Of a stretch of 64,000 bases of DNA, positions 1 through 8,401 are shown one piece after another. This DNA is from Microbacterium sp. BH-3-3-3. Its GTDB lineage: Bacteria; Actinomycetota; Actinomycetes; Actinomycetales; Microbacteriaceae. The notes under the pieces were generated by a model. It made no database searches. It had not been told where the DNA came from and worked only from the letters and a program-made list of their open reading frames with translations. The stretch is from assembly GCF_007679045.1 (NCBI RefSeq), contig NZ_VEFS01000005.1:87167-151166 (forward strand), in the 5' to 3' direction. Position 1 is the stretch's first letter; the number at the start of each line of letters is the position of its first letter. The position numbers and the translations under genes are program-made.

Positions 1-48
1 CTCACCCAGTTCCTCTTCTTCTCGCGTCGAGAGAAGGACGCCGCATGA
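1..48 (+). CDS. C-terminal end of an upstream gene, probably a MalF-type sugar ABC permease (partial)
   Basis: Only the last 15 codons are present, reading LTQFLFFSRREKDAA with a TGA stop at 46-48. The stop overlaps the start codon of the next gene (ATGA at 45-48), so the two are translationally coupled. A short hydrophobic stretch ending in a basic/acidic cytoplasmic tail is what MalF-type permeases usually end with, and the downstream gene is the MalG-type partner. The family assignment rests on that context, not on the few residues visible. Confidence 0.6.
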   Translation, partial: LTQFLFFSRREKDAA

Positions 49-938
49 CCGCCCTCGCCGCCTCGCCCGCCGTCACGGCATCCGAAGCCCCCTCCCCCCG
101 CGTCTCGCCGCAGCGACGTCGCCGCCGCCTGGTCTCCGCGCTGCTGCTGGTGGTGGTGGCCGCGTCGACGCTGGCCTTGATGCTGCCAATCCTGATCATC
201 GTGTTCACGGCCTTCAAGCCCGTGGCGGAGGTGAACGCCTACCCGCCGACGTTGGTGCCGGGAGCCTGGACGCTCGACAACTTCACGCGCATCTTCACCG
301 AGCTGCCGTTCGCGCGGCTCATCGCGAACAGCTTCGTCTTCGCCGGCGGGGTCACCGCCTTCGCGCTGGTGTTCGATTCGCTCGCCGCCTATGCGCTGGC
401 GCGGCTCGACTTCCGCGGCAACAAGATCTTGCTCATCGCGATCATCGCGAGCCTCATGATCCCGTTCCAGGCGACGCTCATCCCGATCTACCAGCTCGTG
501 TCCGATCTCGGGTGGGTCAACTCCTACGCGGGACTCATCGCGCCGCGCGCAGCCGACGCCTTCGGCATCTTCTTCCTGCGTCAGTTCTTCCTGTCGCTGC
601 CGCGCGATCTCGACAACGCCGCACGCATCGACGGCGCCGGCGAACTGCGCATCTTCGGCAGCATCGTGTTGCCCAACGCCGTTCCGGCGTTGCTGACCCT
701 GGGCATCTTCACCTTCGTCAACAACTGGAACGACCTGCTCTGGCCGCTGGTGTTCACCACCGACGCCGAGATGGGGACGGTCACCTCGGGGTTGACACTG
801 CTGACGGGCCCGGGCGGCATCATCCCCCAGGGCGTGATGATGGCCGGCTCGCTCATCGCGCTGCTGCCACTGGCCATCCTGTTCCTGATGATCCAGAGGC
901 GTTTCGTCGAGAGCGTCGGAACGTCGGGACTGAAATGA
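45..938 (+). CDS. Sugar ABC transporter permease, MalG type
   Basis: This 297-residue membrane protein is one of the two channel subunits of a CUT1-type oligosaccharide importer. A basic N-terminus precedes about six hydrophobic segments, the first near residues 28-55. Between the later segments lies the EAA loop (DNAARIDGAGELRIFGSIVLP region, about residues 187-207) that contacts the ATPase; its conserved Ala-Ala, Gly and C-terminal Leu-Pro are all present. It overlaps the preceding permease and the following glycosidase by 4 bp each, so transporter and glycoside hydrolases form one operon. With GH1-like and GH51 enzymes downstream, the likely cargo is arabinose-containing or hemicellulose-derived oligosaccharides. 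The ATPase and binding protein are not in view. Confidence 0.93.
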   Translation: MTALAASPAVTASEAPSPRVSPQRRRRRLVSALLLVVVAASTLALMLPILIIVFTAFKPVAEVNAYPPTLVPGAWTLDNFTRIFTELPFARLIANSFVFAGGVTAFALVFDSLAAYALARLDFRGNKILLIAIIASLMIPFQATLIPIYQLVSDLGWVNSYAGLIAPRAADAFGIFFLRQFFLSLPRDLDNAARIDGAGELRIFGSIVLPNAVPALLTLGIFTFVNNWNDLLWPLVFTTDAEMGTVTSGLTLLTGPGGIIPQGVMMAGSLIALLPLAILFLMIQRRFVESVGTSGLK

Positions 939-2206
939 GAGAGCGACGGATGCCGAGCACCCCCTGGTACCGCGATGGACGCCTGCACTTCGGGGCGGGG
1001 ATCGAGAACACCTTCGTGCCGCAGGAGCGGCCCGGGGAGCGCGCGATCGACGAGTACGCCCTCACCGAGCACTACGACCGGTGGAGCGACGACCTCGATC
1101 TGGCGGTCTCGGTGGACGCCGAGTTCCTCCGCTGGGGGATCCCCTGGCACGTGGTCTCCCCCGAGCCTGGCCGGTGGGACTGGTCGTGGACCGATCGGGT
1201 GCTCGACGGCTTCGCCGAACGGGGACTCCGCCCCATCGTCGACCTGCTGCACTACGGGACTCCGACCTGGGTCGAGGGAGAGTTCACCCACCCCGACTAC
1301 CCGCGGTTCGTCGCCGAGTACGCCCACCGCGCGGCTGAGCGTTACCGCGATCTCGCCACCGACTACACCCCGGTCAACGAGCCGATGCTGCACGCCCTGT
1401 TCAGCGGCGAATACGCCTACTGGCCGCCGTACCGCGCCGGCATAGAGGGTCTGGTCGAGGTCTCTACGGCGATCGCACGCGGCTTCGTGCTCACCCAGGA
1501 GGCCGTCGCGGGGGTGCTCGGCGAGGCTGCGACCTTCGTGCACGTCGATGCATCGATGCGGTACGCGGGAGACATCGATGCGCCCGAGCACCGCGACACC
1601 GCTCACCGGTACGCGCACCAGGCCTTCCTCGTCGAAGACCTGGTCACCGGTCGCGTCGGCCAGGACCACCCGCTGCTGCCCGTCCTCCGCGACAACGGCA
1701 TGGCCGATGAGACCCTCGCCTGGTTCGCCGAGAACGCCGTGCAGCCCGACGTCATGGGGGTGAACTACTACCCACGGCACTCCACGGAGCTGTTCGAGGC
1801 CGGCGTGCACCACGTGGGCGGCTTCGCCGATCCACGACCGACGCGCGACGACGGTGTGGGCGGCCTCACCGAGATGCTGCGCACGTACGCCGCGCGCTAC
1901 GGGGCTCCGGTGATGCTCGCCGAAACCTGCGTGACTGACGATGTCGGGACGCGGCTGGACTGGCTCGATGCCTCGGTCGCGGCCGTGGAGGGCCTTCGCT
2001 CCGACGGCGTCGACGTCGTCGGGTATACGTGGTGGCCCCTGTTCGACATGTACGAGTGGACCTACCGGCACAGCGACCTGCCGCGATCCGCCCACCTTCT
2101 CACCATGGGTCTGCACGACCTCGTGGAGACCCCTGACGGGCTCGCGCGCCGCCGTAACCCCGTCGCCGACCGATTCGCCGCACACGCATCCCGAGGAGCA
2201 CGATGA
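935..2206 (+). CDS. GH1-like retaining beta-glycosidase
   Basis: A 423-residue cytoplasmic TIM-barrel glycosidase resembling family 1. The motif TPVNEPML puts the probable acid/base at Glu149, matching the TxNEP signature of clan GH-A. MLAETCV places the probable nucleophile at Glu330, and GYTWWPLFDMYEW near the C-terminus fits the GH1 subsite -1 wall. It departs from textbook beta-glucosidases, with AETC instead of TENG. There is no signal peptide, so it should act on imported oligosaccharides. The start at 935 overlaps the upstream stop; ATG at 950, with GAGAG before it, is an equally plausible start (MPSTPW). It overlaps the GH51 gene by 4 bp. Exact substrate cannot be read from sequence. 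Confidence 0.85.
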   Translation: MRERRMPSTPWYRDGRLHFGAGIENTFVPQERPGERAIDEYALTEHYDRWSDDLDLAVSVDAEFLRWGIPWHVVSPEPGRWDWSWTDRVLDGFAERGLRPIVDLLHYGTPTWVEGEFTHPDYPRFVAEYAHRAAERYRDLATDYTPVNEPMLHALFSGEYAYWPPYRAGIEGLVEVSTAIARGFVLTQEAVAGVLGEAATFVHVDASMRYAGDIDAPEHRDTAHRYAHQAFLVEDLVTGRVGQDHPLLPVLRDNGMADETLAWFAENAVQPDVMGVNYYPRHSTELFEAGVHHVGGFADPRPTRDDGVGGLTEMLRTYAARYGAPVMLAETCVTDDVGTRLDWLDASVAAVEGLRSDGVDVVGYTWWPLFDMYEWTYRHSDLPRSAHLLTMGLHDLVETPDGLARRRNPVADRFAAHASRGAR

Positions 2207-3720
2207 CCACCGCCCGACTCACCGTCGACCCCCGCTTCCCGATCGGGGCCGTGCGCCGCCGTCTGTTCGGCGGGTTCGTCGAGCACCTCGGCCGCCACGT
2301 CTACGACGGCATCTACGAACCCGGTCATGCCGAGGCCGACGAGCAGGGCTTCCGCCGCGACGTGCTCGAGCTGGTGCGCGAGCTCGGCGTCTCGATGATC
2401 CGCTACCCCGGCGGCAACTTCGTCTCGGGCTTCCGCTGGGAGGACAGCGTCGGTCCGCGCGAGCAGCGCCCCCGCCGTCTCGACCTCGCGTGGCACTCGA
2501 CGGAGACGAACGAGGTGGGCCTGCACGAGTTCGCCGACTGGCTCGACAAGGCGGGCAGTGAGCTCATGCTGGCCGTCAACCTCGGCACCCGCGGCGTTCT
2601 CGAGGCGCTCGACCTGCTCGAGTACAGCAACGTTCCCGGCGGCACCGCGTTGTCGCAGCAGCGCATCGACAACGGCCGCACCGAGCCGTTCGCCGTGCGT
2701 GTCTGGTGCCTCGGCAATGAGATGGACGGACCGTGGCAGCTCGGCCACCGCTCCGCGGACGATTACGGCAAGCTCGCGGCTCAGACCGCCAAGGGCATGC
2801 GGCAGATGGACCCCTCGATCGAACTCGTCGTGTGCGGGTCGTCGGGCGCCGCGATGCCCACGTTCGGCGAGTGGGAGCGCGAGGTGCTCACCCACACCTA
2901 CGACGACGTCGACATGATCTCGTGCCACGCGTACTACCAGGAGCACGACGGCGACATCGACTCGTTCCTCGCCTCGGCCGTCGACATGGACCGCTTCATC
3001 GAGGCGGTGGTCGCAACGGCCGACCACGTCGGAGCCGTGCGCGGGAGCGACAAGAAGATCGACATCTCGTTCGACGAGTGGAACATCTGGTACCAGACCC
3101 GATTCCACGACGTCGATCAGCTCTCCGGGATCGACAACTGGCCGGTCGCCCCGCGTCTGCTCGAAGACGTGTACTCGGCGGTGGACGCCGTCGTGTTCGG
3201 CAGCCTCATGATCTCGCTGCTCACGCACGCCGACCGCGTGGCATCCGCCTCTCTCGCCCAGCTGGTCAACGTGATCGCGCCGATCATGACCGAACCGGGC
3301 GGGCCCGCGTGGCGGCAGACGACGTTCTTCCCCTTCGCGATCACGTCGCGCCTCGCGCAAGGCGACGCGGTGCGTCTGCGGGTCGAGGCGCCCACGATCG
3401 ACACGGCGAAGCACGGCACGGTGTCGGCGGTGGATGCCGTGGCCACGCATGACGCCGAGACGGGCGCGAGCGCGATCTTCCTCGTGCATCGCGGTCGCGG
3501 TGAGGCGGTCGAGCTCGCGATCGACGTCAGCGGCCTGGGCGATGTCGAGGTCACGGAGGCCCATGTGCTGCACGACGACGACCCCTACGCCCGCAACACG
3601 CTCGACGACCCCGAGCGGGTGGGACCGTCGACGCTCGAGACGCGCCTCGCCGACGGCATCCTGCACGTCACGCTCCCGCCCATCTCGTGGGCGGCACTGG
3701 CGCTGCGCCGCGTCGGCTGA
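2203..3720 (+). CDS. abfA: Intracellular exo-alpha-L-arabinofuranosidase, GH51
   Basis: A 505-residue enzyme of the usual GH51 length that removes terminal alpha-L-arabinofuranosyl groups from arabinan or arabinoxylan oligosaccharides. The N-terminal GGFVEHLGRHVYDGIYEP and RYPGGNFVSGF motifs are typical of the family. The acid/base is Glu173 in CLGNEMDGP and the nucleophile is Glu292 in SFDEWNIWY. After the barrel (to about residue 350) comes a C-terminal beta-sandwich with the characteristic PPISWAAL ending. No signal peptide is present, so substrates must be imported, consistent with the overlapping ABC permease and GH1-like genes upstream. It is the last gene of the operon and is followed by structured intergenic DNA. 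Confidence 0.95.
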   Translation: MTTARLTVDPRFPIGAVRRRLFGGFVEHLGRHVYDGIYEPGHAEADEQGFRRDVLELVRELGVSMIRYPGGNFVSGFRWEDSVGPREQRPRRLDLAWHSTETNEVGLHEFADWLDKAGSELMLAVNLGTRGVLEALDLLEYSNVPGGTALSQQRIDNGRTEPFAVRVWCLGNEMDGPWQLGHRSADDYGKLAAQTAKGMRQMDPSIELVVCGSSGAAMPTFGEWEREVLTHTYDDVDMISCHAYYQEHDGDIDSFLASAVDMDRFIEAVVATADHVGAVRGSDKKIDISFDEWNIWYQTRFHDVDQLSGIDNWPVAPRLLEDVYSAVDAVVFGSLMISLLTHADRVASASLAQLVNVIAPIMTEPGGPAWRQTTFFPFAITSRLAQGDAVRLRVEAPTIDTAKHGTVSAVDAVATHDAETGASAIFLVHRGRGEAVELAIDVSGLGDVEVTEAHVLHDDDPYARNTLDDPERVGPSTLETRLADGILHVTLPPISWAALALRRVG

Positions 3721-3735
3721 CGACGCCGCCATCAG

Positions 3736-3806
3736 CGGTTCGGGGCGGATTCTGTCGTTCGGGGCGGAGAATTCACGCCCCGAACGGCGAATCCCGCCCC
3801 GAACCG
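3736..3806. repeat. Long imperfect palindrome built from four TTCGGGGCGG boxes
   Basis: Two 31-nt arms (3736-3766 and 3776-3806) flank a 9-nt loop. Arm ends pair perfectly over 13 bp and over 10 bp, with an 8-nt internal mismatch. Each arm holds two direct copies of the box GTTCGGGGCGG, so the box occurs four times, two per strand. It lies just after the abfA stop and before the mtnD terminator. It could be a transcription terminator or a member of a REP-like dispersed palindrome family; one window cannot tell which. Confidence 0.7.
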
Positions 3807-3847
3807 GGGCCGCAGGGCCAGGATGGTCGCGACATCCCGCACGTGGA

Positions 3848-3896
3848 AACGCCCGCTCCGCGCAGTCCCCGAGGGGAGCCGCGCGGAGCGGGCGTT
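3848..3896. terminator. Bidirectional terminator hairpin between abfA and mtnD
   Basis: A perfect 16-bp stem (AACGCCCGCTCCGCGC, 3848-3863, with 3881-3896) closes a 17-nt loop that contains a smaller TCCCC/GGGGA hairpin. It starts 11 bp past the mtnD stop. Read on the minus strand the stem ends in a short TTT. The converging genes abfA and mtnD would both end here. Confidence 0.75.
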
Positions 3897-3906
3897 CGTG
3901 CGTGCG

Positions 3907-4488
3907 TCAGACCAGCTGCGCGCGACGCGCGGAGAGCTGGTCGAAGCTCGCGAACGACTCCGCGATGGGGCTGCCGGTGAAATGGCCCACCCAGCCGTCG
4001 TCGTCGTGGAAGAAGCGCACGCTGACGTAGTGGGGCGAGGTGCCCATGTCGAACCAGTGCGTGGTGTTGGCCGGCACCGAGATGAGGTCGCCCGCCTCGC
4101 AGTACACGGCGTGCACCTTCTCGTTCGCGTGCAGGTAGAACACGCCCGCGCCCTTGGCGAAGTAGCGGTCTTCGTCGTCGTCGTGCTTGTGCTCCGACAG
4201 GAACTTCTCGCGGAACGGCGTCTTCACCTCGTCGTAGTCCGCCTGCGCGGGGTCGAGGGCGACGACGTCGACGAGGGTGTAGCCCTCTCGCTGCTTCACC
4301 TCGTCGATCTCGCCCTGGTACAGCGCGAGCACCTCGTCTTGCGAGGCGCCGGGGGCGACGTCTTTGACCTCCCAGCGCGAGAAGCGCGCGCCGAGGCCGG
4401 CGAGCGCCTCGCGGATCTCGGCTTCGTCGGTGGTCTCGAGCACGGGCGTGCTCGGGTCGGTCTCTTTCCAGACGGTCAGGAGCGTCAC
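3907..4488 (-). CDS. mtnD: Acireductone dioxygenase (ARD), methionine salvage
   Basis: A 193-residue cupin metalloenzyme that oxidises acireductone (1,2-dihydroxy-5-methylthiopentene-3-one) to 2-keto-4-methylthiobutyrate and formate in the Fe form, or off-pathway with Ni. The metal ligands are visible as His100, His102 and Glu106 in SEHKHDDDED, and His144 in NTTHWFD. Their spacing matches the known ARD site. The start is GTG at 4488, chosen because GAGGAG lies just upstream on the minus strand; the open frame extends further but without a ribosome-binding site. It is divergent from the methylthioribose importer operon and shares its 213-bp promoter region, and it supplies the last redox step of the salvage pathway encoded next door. 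Confidence 0.95.
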   Translation of the reverse strand: MTLLTVWKETDPSTPVLETTDEAEIREALAGLGARFSRWEVKDVAPGASQDEVLALYQGEIDEVKQREGYTLVDVVALDPAQADYDEVKTPFREKFLSEHKHDDDEDRYFAKGAGVFYLHANEKVHAVYCEAGDLISVPANTTHWFDMGTSPHYVSVRFFHDDDGWVGHFTGSPIAESFASFDQLSARRAQLV

Positions 4489-4701
4489 GGCTCCTCCTCT
4501 CGACGCGATATGAGCGGAATGACTCGATTGTGTCTCCGATCCGCACCGAATGCCCACTCCCGAGGCCTCATCCGCCTCGCGGGTGTAACAAAGTGCAACC
4601 TCGACTAACCGGCCGATCGCGCCTGCTGCTTGACTGCTCGACGGCCGCCCGGACCCGCCCGCGACGCGCCCCCACTCCGCTCCCTCGACGAAGGGGACCC
4701 C
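4489..4701. promoter_or_regulatory. Divergent promoter region of mtnD and the methylthioribose importer
   Basis: This 213-bp region separates two divergently transcribed salvage units. It is less GC-rich than its surroundings near 4500-4545 and 4580-4610, where promoters are expected. GAAGGGGAC at 4690-4698 serves the GTG start at 4702, and GAGGAG serves mtnD. I looked for a SAM- or SAH-type riboswitch fold and did not find convincing conserved helices. The regulator is unknown. Confidence 0.5.
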
Positions 4702-5796
4702 GTGTCCATTCGATCCCACCGCTGGGCGACGCTCGTCGCGACCGCCGGCATCGCCGCCCTCGCCCTGACCGGCTGCGCGCAGCAGAACACTTCGACCCCG
4801 GCGGCATCCGCTGCTCCCGTGCAGAAGCTCGCCGACCTGCCCGCGCCCTTCGACGGGGCGCCGCTGAAGGTCGCGCTCGTGCAGCAGTCGGGAGCCGGCG
4901 ACTACTTCACCGCGTGGACGGCCGGCGTCAAGGCGCAGGCGACCGCCGCCAACATCGATCTGACCGTCTTCGACGCGCGCAACGACAACGCCAAGCAGGC
5001 CTCCGACCTCGAGCAGGCGATCGCCTCGAAGCCCGACGCGATCATCGTCGACCACGGTCAGACCGACACGATCGAGCCGGGAGTGCACGAAGCGGTGGAT
5101 GCCGGCATCCCGGTCATCATCTACGACCTCGCCCTCAAGGACACCGACGGCGTCATCGTGACCTCGCAGTCCGACGCGTCGATGGCGCAGGGCGTGCTCG
5201 ACCAGATGATCGCCGACGTGGGCGACGGCGCGAAGGTGGGCCTGGCCAGCACCGACGGCTTCGCCCCGCTCGAGCGCCGCAAGAAGGTGTGGGACGAGGT
5301 CGTCTCGGAGCACGGTCTCGACCAGCTCTTCTTCACCGGCAAGGTCACCGAGTCGACCGCGACCGACAACATCCCGCTCATCGACGCGGCGCTGAAGTCG
5401 AACCCCGGCGTGCAGGCGATCTTCGCCCCCTACGACGAGATCACCAAGGGCGTCGTGCAGGCCGTGCAGCAGAACAACCTGCAGGACAAGGTCAAGGTCT
5501 ACGGCATCGACATCTCGAACGCCGACATCGAGGTCATGACCGCCGACGGCAGCCCCTGGGTGGCCACGAGCGCGACCGACCCCTCCGCCGTGGGTGCCGC
5601 CGTCGTGCGCGCCCTGGCGCTGAAGCTCGCCGGTCAGCTCGACGAGACGAGCGTGCAGTTCCCCGCCGTCACGATCACCCGCGACTTCCTGCTCGAGAAG
5701 GGCATCACCAACGTCGCGCAGCTGCGCGAGGCCGAGCCGTCGCTGCTGCTGGGCGACACCGTGGTGGCCGACTGGCTGCCCGTGGTCTCGGGATGA
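4702..5796 (+). CDS. Ribose-type ABC substrate-binding lipoprotein, predicted for 5-methylthioribose
   Basis: A 364-residue secreted lipoprotein. A signal peptide (hydrophobic ATAGIAALALTG) ends in the lipobox LTGC, giving Cys near residue 24. The mature part is a two-lobe type 1 periplasmic-binding fold, with typical motifs KVALVQQSGAGDYF, KPDAIIVDHGQTD and YGIDISNADIEVM. The GTG start at 4702 was chosen for its upstream GGGGAC and correct signal-peptide geometry; an in-frame start at 4630 would add an implausible leader. It overlaps the ATPase gene by 4 bp. In an operon ending in mtnK and next to all other mtn genes, the cargo is most likely methylthioribose; that is inference from context, since the fold alone indicates only a pentose-like ligand. 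Confidence 0.85.
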   Translation: MSIRSHRWATLVATAGIAALALTGCAQQNTSTPAASAAPVQKLADLPAPFDGAPLKVALVQQSGAGDYFTAWTAGVKAQATAANIDLTVFDARNDNAKQASDLEQAIASKPDAIIVDHGQTDTIEPGVHEAVDAGIPVIIYDLALKDTDGVIVTSQSDASMAQGVLDQMIADVGDGAKVGLASTDGFAPLERRKKVWDEVVSEHGLDQLFFTGKVTESTATDNIPLIDAALKSNPGVQAIFAPYDEITKGVVQAVQQNNLQDKVKVYGIDISNADIEVMTADGSPWVATSATDPSAVGAAVVRALALKLAGQLDETSVQFPAVTITRDFLLEKGITNVAQLREAEPSLLLGDTVVADWLPVVSG

Positions 5797-7352
5797 CCGA
5801 ACCCCTCCACGACGCCGCTCGGACGCACGACACCTCGGTCGTGCGCCTGAGCGGCGTCGGCGTGCGCTTCGGCACCAACCAGGTGCTGCGCGGCGTCTCG
5901 CTCGCCCTCGAGCCCGGCAGCATCACCGCGCTGCTCGGCACGAACGGCGCGGGCAAATCCACCCTCATCGGCGCCGTCTCGGGAGCCAACGCGGGGTACA
6001 CGGGCGACATCGCCGTCGGGGGAGAGGTGCTGCGGCTCTCGTCTCCCGCGCGTGCCCGCCGCGCCGGGATCGAGACGGTGCACCAGCGCATCGCCGACGG
6101 CATCGTGCCGGGGCTGAGCGTCGCCGACAACCTCGCTCTGACCGACCTCGCCACCGGCGGTCACCGTCTCGTGCGCCGGGCCGAGGCGGAGCGGATCGCG
6201 CGGGCGGCCCTCGAACGCCTGGGGCTGTCGTGGTCGGATGAGGTCTTGAGGGCGGATGCCGCCCGCTTGGGCACCTCCGACGCCCAGCTGCTCGTGCTGG
6301 CCCGGGCTCTGCGTTCGACTCCTCGACTGCTCATCCTCGACGAGCCCACGTCGGCGCTCACCGCCGCCGAGGCCGACCGCCTGTTCGCGGTGCTGCGCAC
6401 GCTGCGCGACGAGGGCCTGTCGATCCTGTTCGTCAGTCACCGCTTCGGCGAGATCGAGCGCCTCGCCGACCGCATCGTGGTGCTGCGCGACGGCCGGCTC
6501 GAACTCGACGCCGCGCGACCCTTCGACTGGCACGCGGCGCTGGAGGCCATGCTCGGCGTCCCCACCGAACTGCAGCAGCACATCACCGAGCCGCTCCCCG
6601 CGACCGACGAGGTGCTCGCGGTCGAGGGGGCCGCGCTGCTCCCCGGCAGCGACCCGCTCAGTCTGTCGGTCGCGGGAGGACAGGTCACCGGCATCCTGGG
6701 CCTGCTCGGCGCCGGCAAGACCGAACTCGCCGAGGTCATCGCGGGGGTGCGTCCCGCGAGCGGCGCGCGCCTCGTGCTCGACGGGGAGACCTACCGGCCG
6801 ACCTCGCCCGCGGCCGCGATCACCGCCGGCGTGGTGCTCGTGCCCGAGGACCGTCAGCGCCAGGGCATCCAGCCCGGCTGGTCGATCGCGCACACGGTCG
6901 GCCTGCCCGTGCTGCGCGCCCTGTCGCGCGCGGGCGTCATGGCCACGCGCCGCGAGCACGCCGCCGCCGACGAGGTGATCGACGCCTACGGAGTGGTCGC
7001 GCCCTCGGCCGACGCGCGGGTCGACGACCTCTCGGGCGGCAACCAGCAGAAGGTCGTCGTCGGCCGCTGGCTGCGCACCGGTCCGCGGGTCGCCGTGCTC
7101 GACGAGCCGTTCCGCGGCGTCGACATCGGCGCCCGCCGCCGCATCGGCGACGCCGCCCGCGCGCGGGCCGCCGAGGGCGCCGCCGTCGTCGTGCTCTCGA
7201 GCGACGTCGACGAAGTGCTCGACGTCGCCGACCGCATCGTCGTGCTCGTCTCGGGACGCATCGTGCTCGACACCCCCGCCGGAACCCTCGACCGCGCGCG
7301 CATCGTCGCCGCCCTGCTCGACGACCCCGGCCACCGGAAGGAAATCGCATGA
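5793..7352 (+). CDS. Double-domain sugar ABC ATPase (RbsA type), methylthioribose importer
   Basis: A 519-residue protein with two nucleotide-binding domains, as in RbsA/XylG. The first (about 18-240) has Walker A GTNGAGKST and Walker B LLILDEPTS, but its signature is LGTSDAQ instead of LSGGQ. The second (about 265-510) has the good signature LSGGNQQ, with Walker B VAVLDEP. Its Walker A is altered to GLLGAGKTE, keeping the Gly-Lys core. Asymmetric, partly degenerate sites are usual in this subfamily. It overlaps both the binding protein and the permease by 4 bp. It should energise uptake of the ligand bound by the 4702 lipoprotein. Confidence 0.9.
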   Translation: MTEPLHDAARTHDTSVVRLSGVGVRFGTNQVLRGVSLALEPGSITALLGTNGAGKSTLIGAVSGANAGYTGDIAVGGEVLRLSSPARARRAGIETVHQRIADGIVPGLSVADNLALTDLATGGHRLVRRAEAERIARAALERLGLSWSDEVLRADAARLGTSDAQLLVLARALRSTPRLLILDEPTSALTAAEADRLFAVLRTLRDEGLSILFVSHRFGEIERLADRIVVLRDGRLELDAARPFDWHAALEAMLGVPTELQQHITEPLPATDEVLAVEGAALLPGSDPLSLSVAGGQVTGILGLLGAGKTELAEVIAGVRPASGARLVLDGETYRPTSPAAAITAGVVLVPEDRQRQGIQPGWSIAHTVGLPVLRALSRAGVMATRREHAAADEVIDAYGVVAPSADARVDDLSGGNQQKVVVGRWLRTGPRVAVLDEPFRGVDIGARRRIGDAARARAAEGAAVVVLSSDVDEVLDVADRIVVLVSGRIVLDTPAGTLDRARIVAALLDDPGHRKEIA

Positions 7353-8401
7353 CCAGCGTGTCCACCGCCGCCCCCGTGCGCGCGGGCCTCGGCTCCCGCG
7401 CGATCGACGCCGTCGCGAAGTGGGGCTTCGTCGCCGTCACGGTGCTTCTCATCGTGTTCTTCGCCCTGACCGAGCCGGCGTTCGCGACCCCCGAGAACGT
7501 GTTCGGGATGCTGAAGTACATCGCCCCGATCGGCATCGCCGGTCTCGGGGTGACCCTCGCGATGACCGTGGGCGGCCTCGACCTCTCGGTCGGCGCCAAC
7601 GCCGGGTTCGCCGTGTCGATCGCCGCGTGGACCCTCGTCATCGCCGGTCAGGTCGGCGGGATCGCCGTGGGCGTCGTGCTCGTCTCGGGTGCGCTCATCG
7701 GGGCGGTCAACGCCGCGCTCATCGTGTTCGCGCGCATCCCCGACCTGCTCGCGACCCTCGCCACGATGTTCACCGTCGTGGGGCTCAAGCTCATCATTGT
7801 CGACGGCAAATCGATCTCGTCGCAGATGACCCTCGACGACGGCACCACCGCTCCGGGCAGATTCACGCCCGATTTCCTGTGGTTCGACCGCGGCGCGATC
7901 GGCCCGGTCTCGGTGCCCGTGCTGCTGTTCCTCGGCCTCACGATCGTGCTGTGGTTCGTGCTCGACCGCACGCGGTGGGGCCGCGCGCTCGCCGCGGTGG
8001 GCTCGAACCCCGAGGCCGCCCGGCTCGCCGGCATCCGGGTCCGCGCCTATCGCGCCGCGGCCTACATCGGCTGCGGCATCCTCGCCTCGATCGCCGGTCT
8101 CGTGCTGGCCGCCCGCATCGGTCAGGGCGACGTCTCGGCCGGCAATAGCCTGCTGCTCGACGCCGTGGCCGTCTCACTTGTGGGGGTCTCGGTGCTCGGC
8201 ATCGGTCGCCCGAACGCGTGGGGCACGGCCCTCGGCGCGGTGCTGATCGCCGTGATGGTCACGGGGTTCTCGATGATGGGGCTGCCGTACTACATCCAAG
8301 ACTTCGGCAAGGGAGTCGTGCTGCTGGTCGCCCTGCTGTTCAGCTTCACGTTCCGCCGTCGCAAGACCACCATCGTCGCCGGGAGCACCACCGCATCATG
8401 A
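7349..8401 (+). CDS. Sugar ABC permease (RbsC type), methylthioribose importer
   Basis: A 350-residue integral membrane protein with about eight to ten hydrophobic segments. It carries the RbsC-family signatures TVGGLDLSVGANAGF and, near residue 210, VGSNPEAARLAGIRV, which forms the coupling region with the ATPase. One gene would provide both halves of the channel as a homodimer, since no second permease is present. It lies between the ATPase and mtnK with 4-bp overlaps on both sides, so importer and kinase are made together. Confidence 0.92.
   Translation: MTSVSTAAPVRAGLGSRAIDAVAKWGFVAVTVLLIVFFALTEPAFATPENVFGMLKYIAPIGIAGLGVTLAMTVGGLDLSVGANAGFAVSIAAWTLVIAGQVGGIAVGVVLVSGALIGAVNAALIVFARIPDLLATLATMFTVVGLKLIIVDGKSISSQMTLDDGTTAPGRFTPDFLWFDRGAIGPVSVPVLLFLGLTIVLWFVLDRTRWGRALAAVGSNPEAARLAGIRVRAYRAAAYIGCGILASIAGLVLAARIGQGDVSAGNSLLLDAVAVSLVGVSVLGIGRPNAWGTALGAVLIAVMVTGFSMMGLPYYIQDFGKGVVLLVALLFSFTFRRRKTTIVAGSTTAS

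Noticed and set aside
4489..4701. A SAM- or SAH-responsive riboswitch between mtnD and the importer
   Set aside because: Such a control element would be logical for methionine salvage, but I cannot find the conserved helices. A covariance-model search would settle it.
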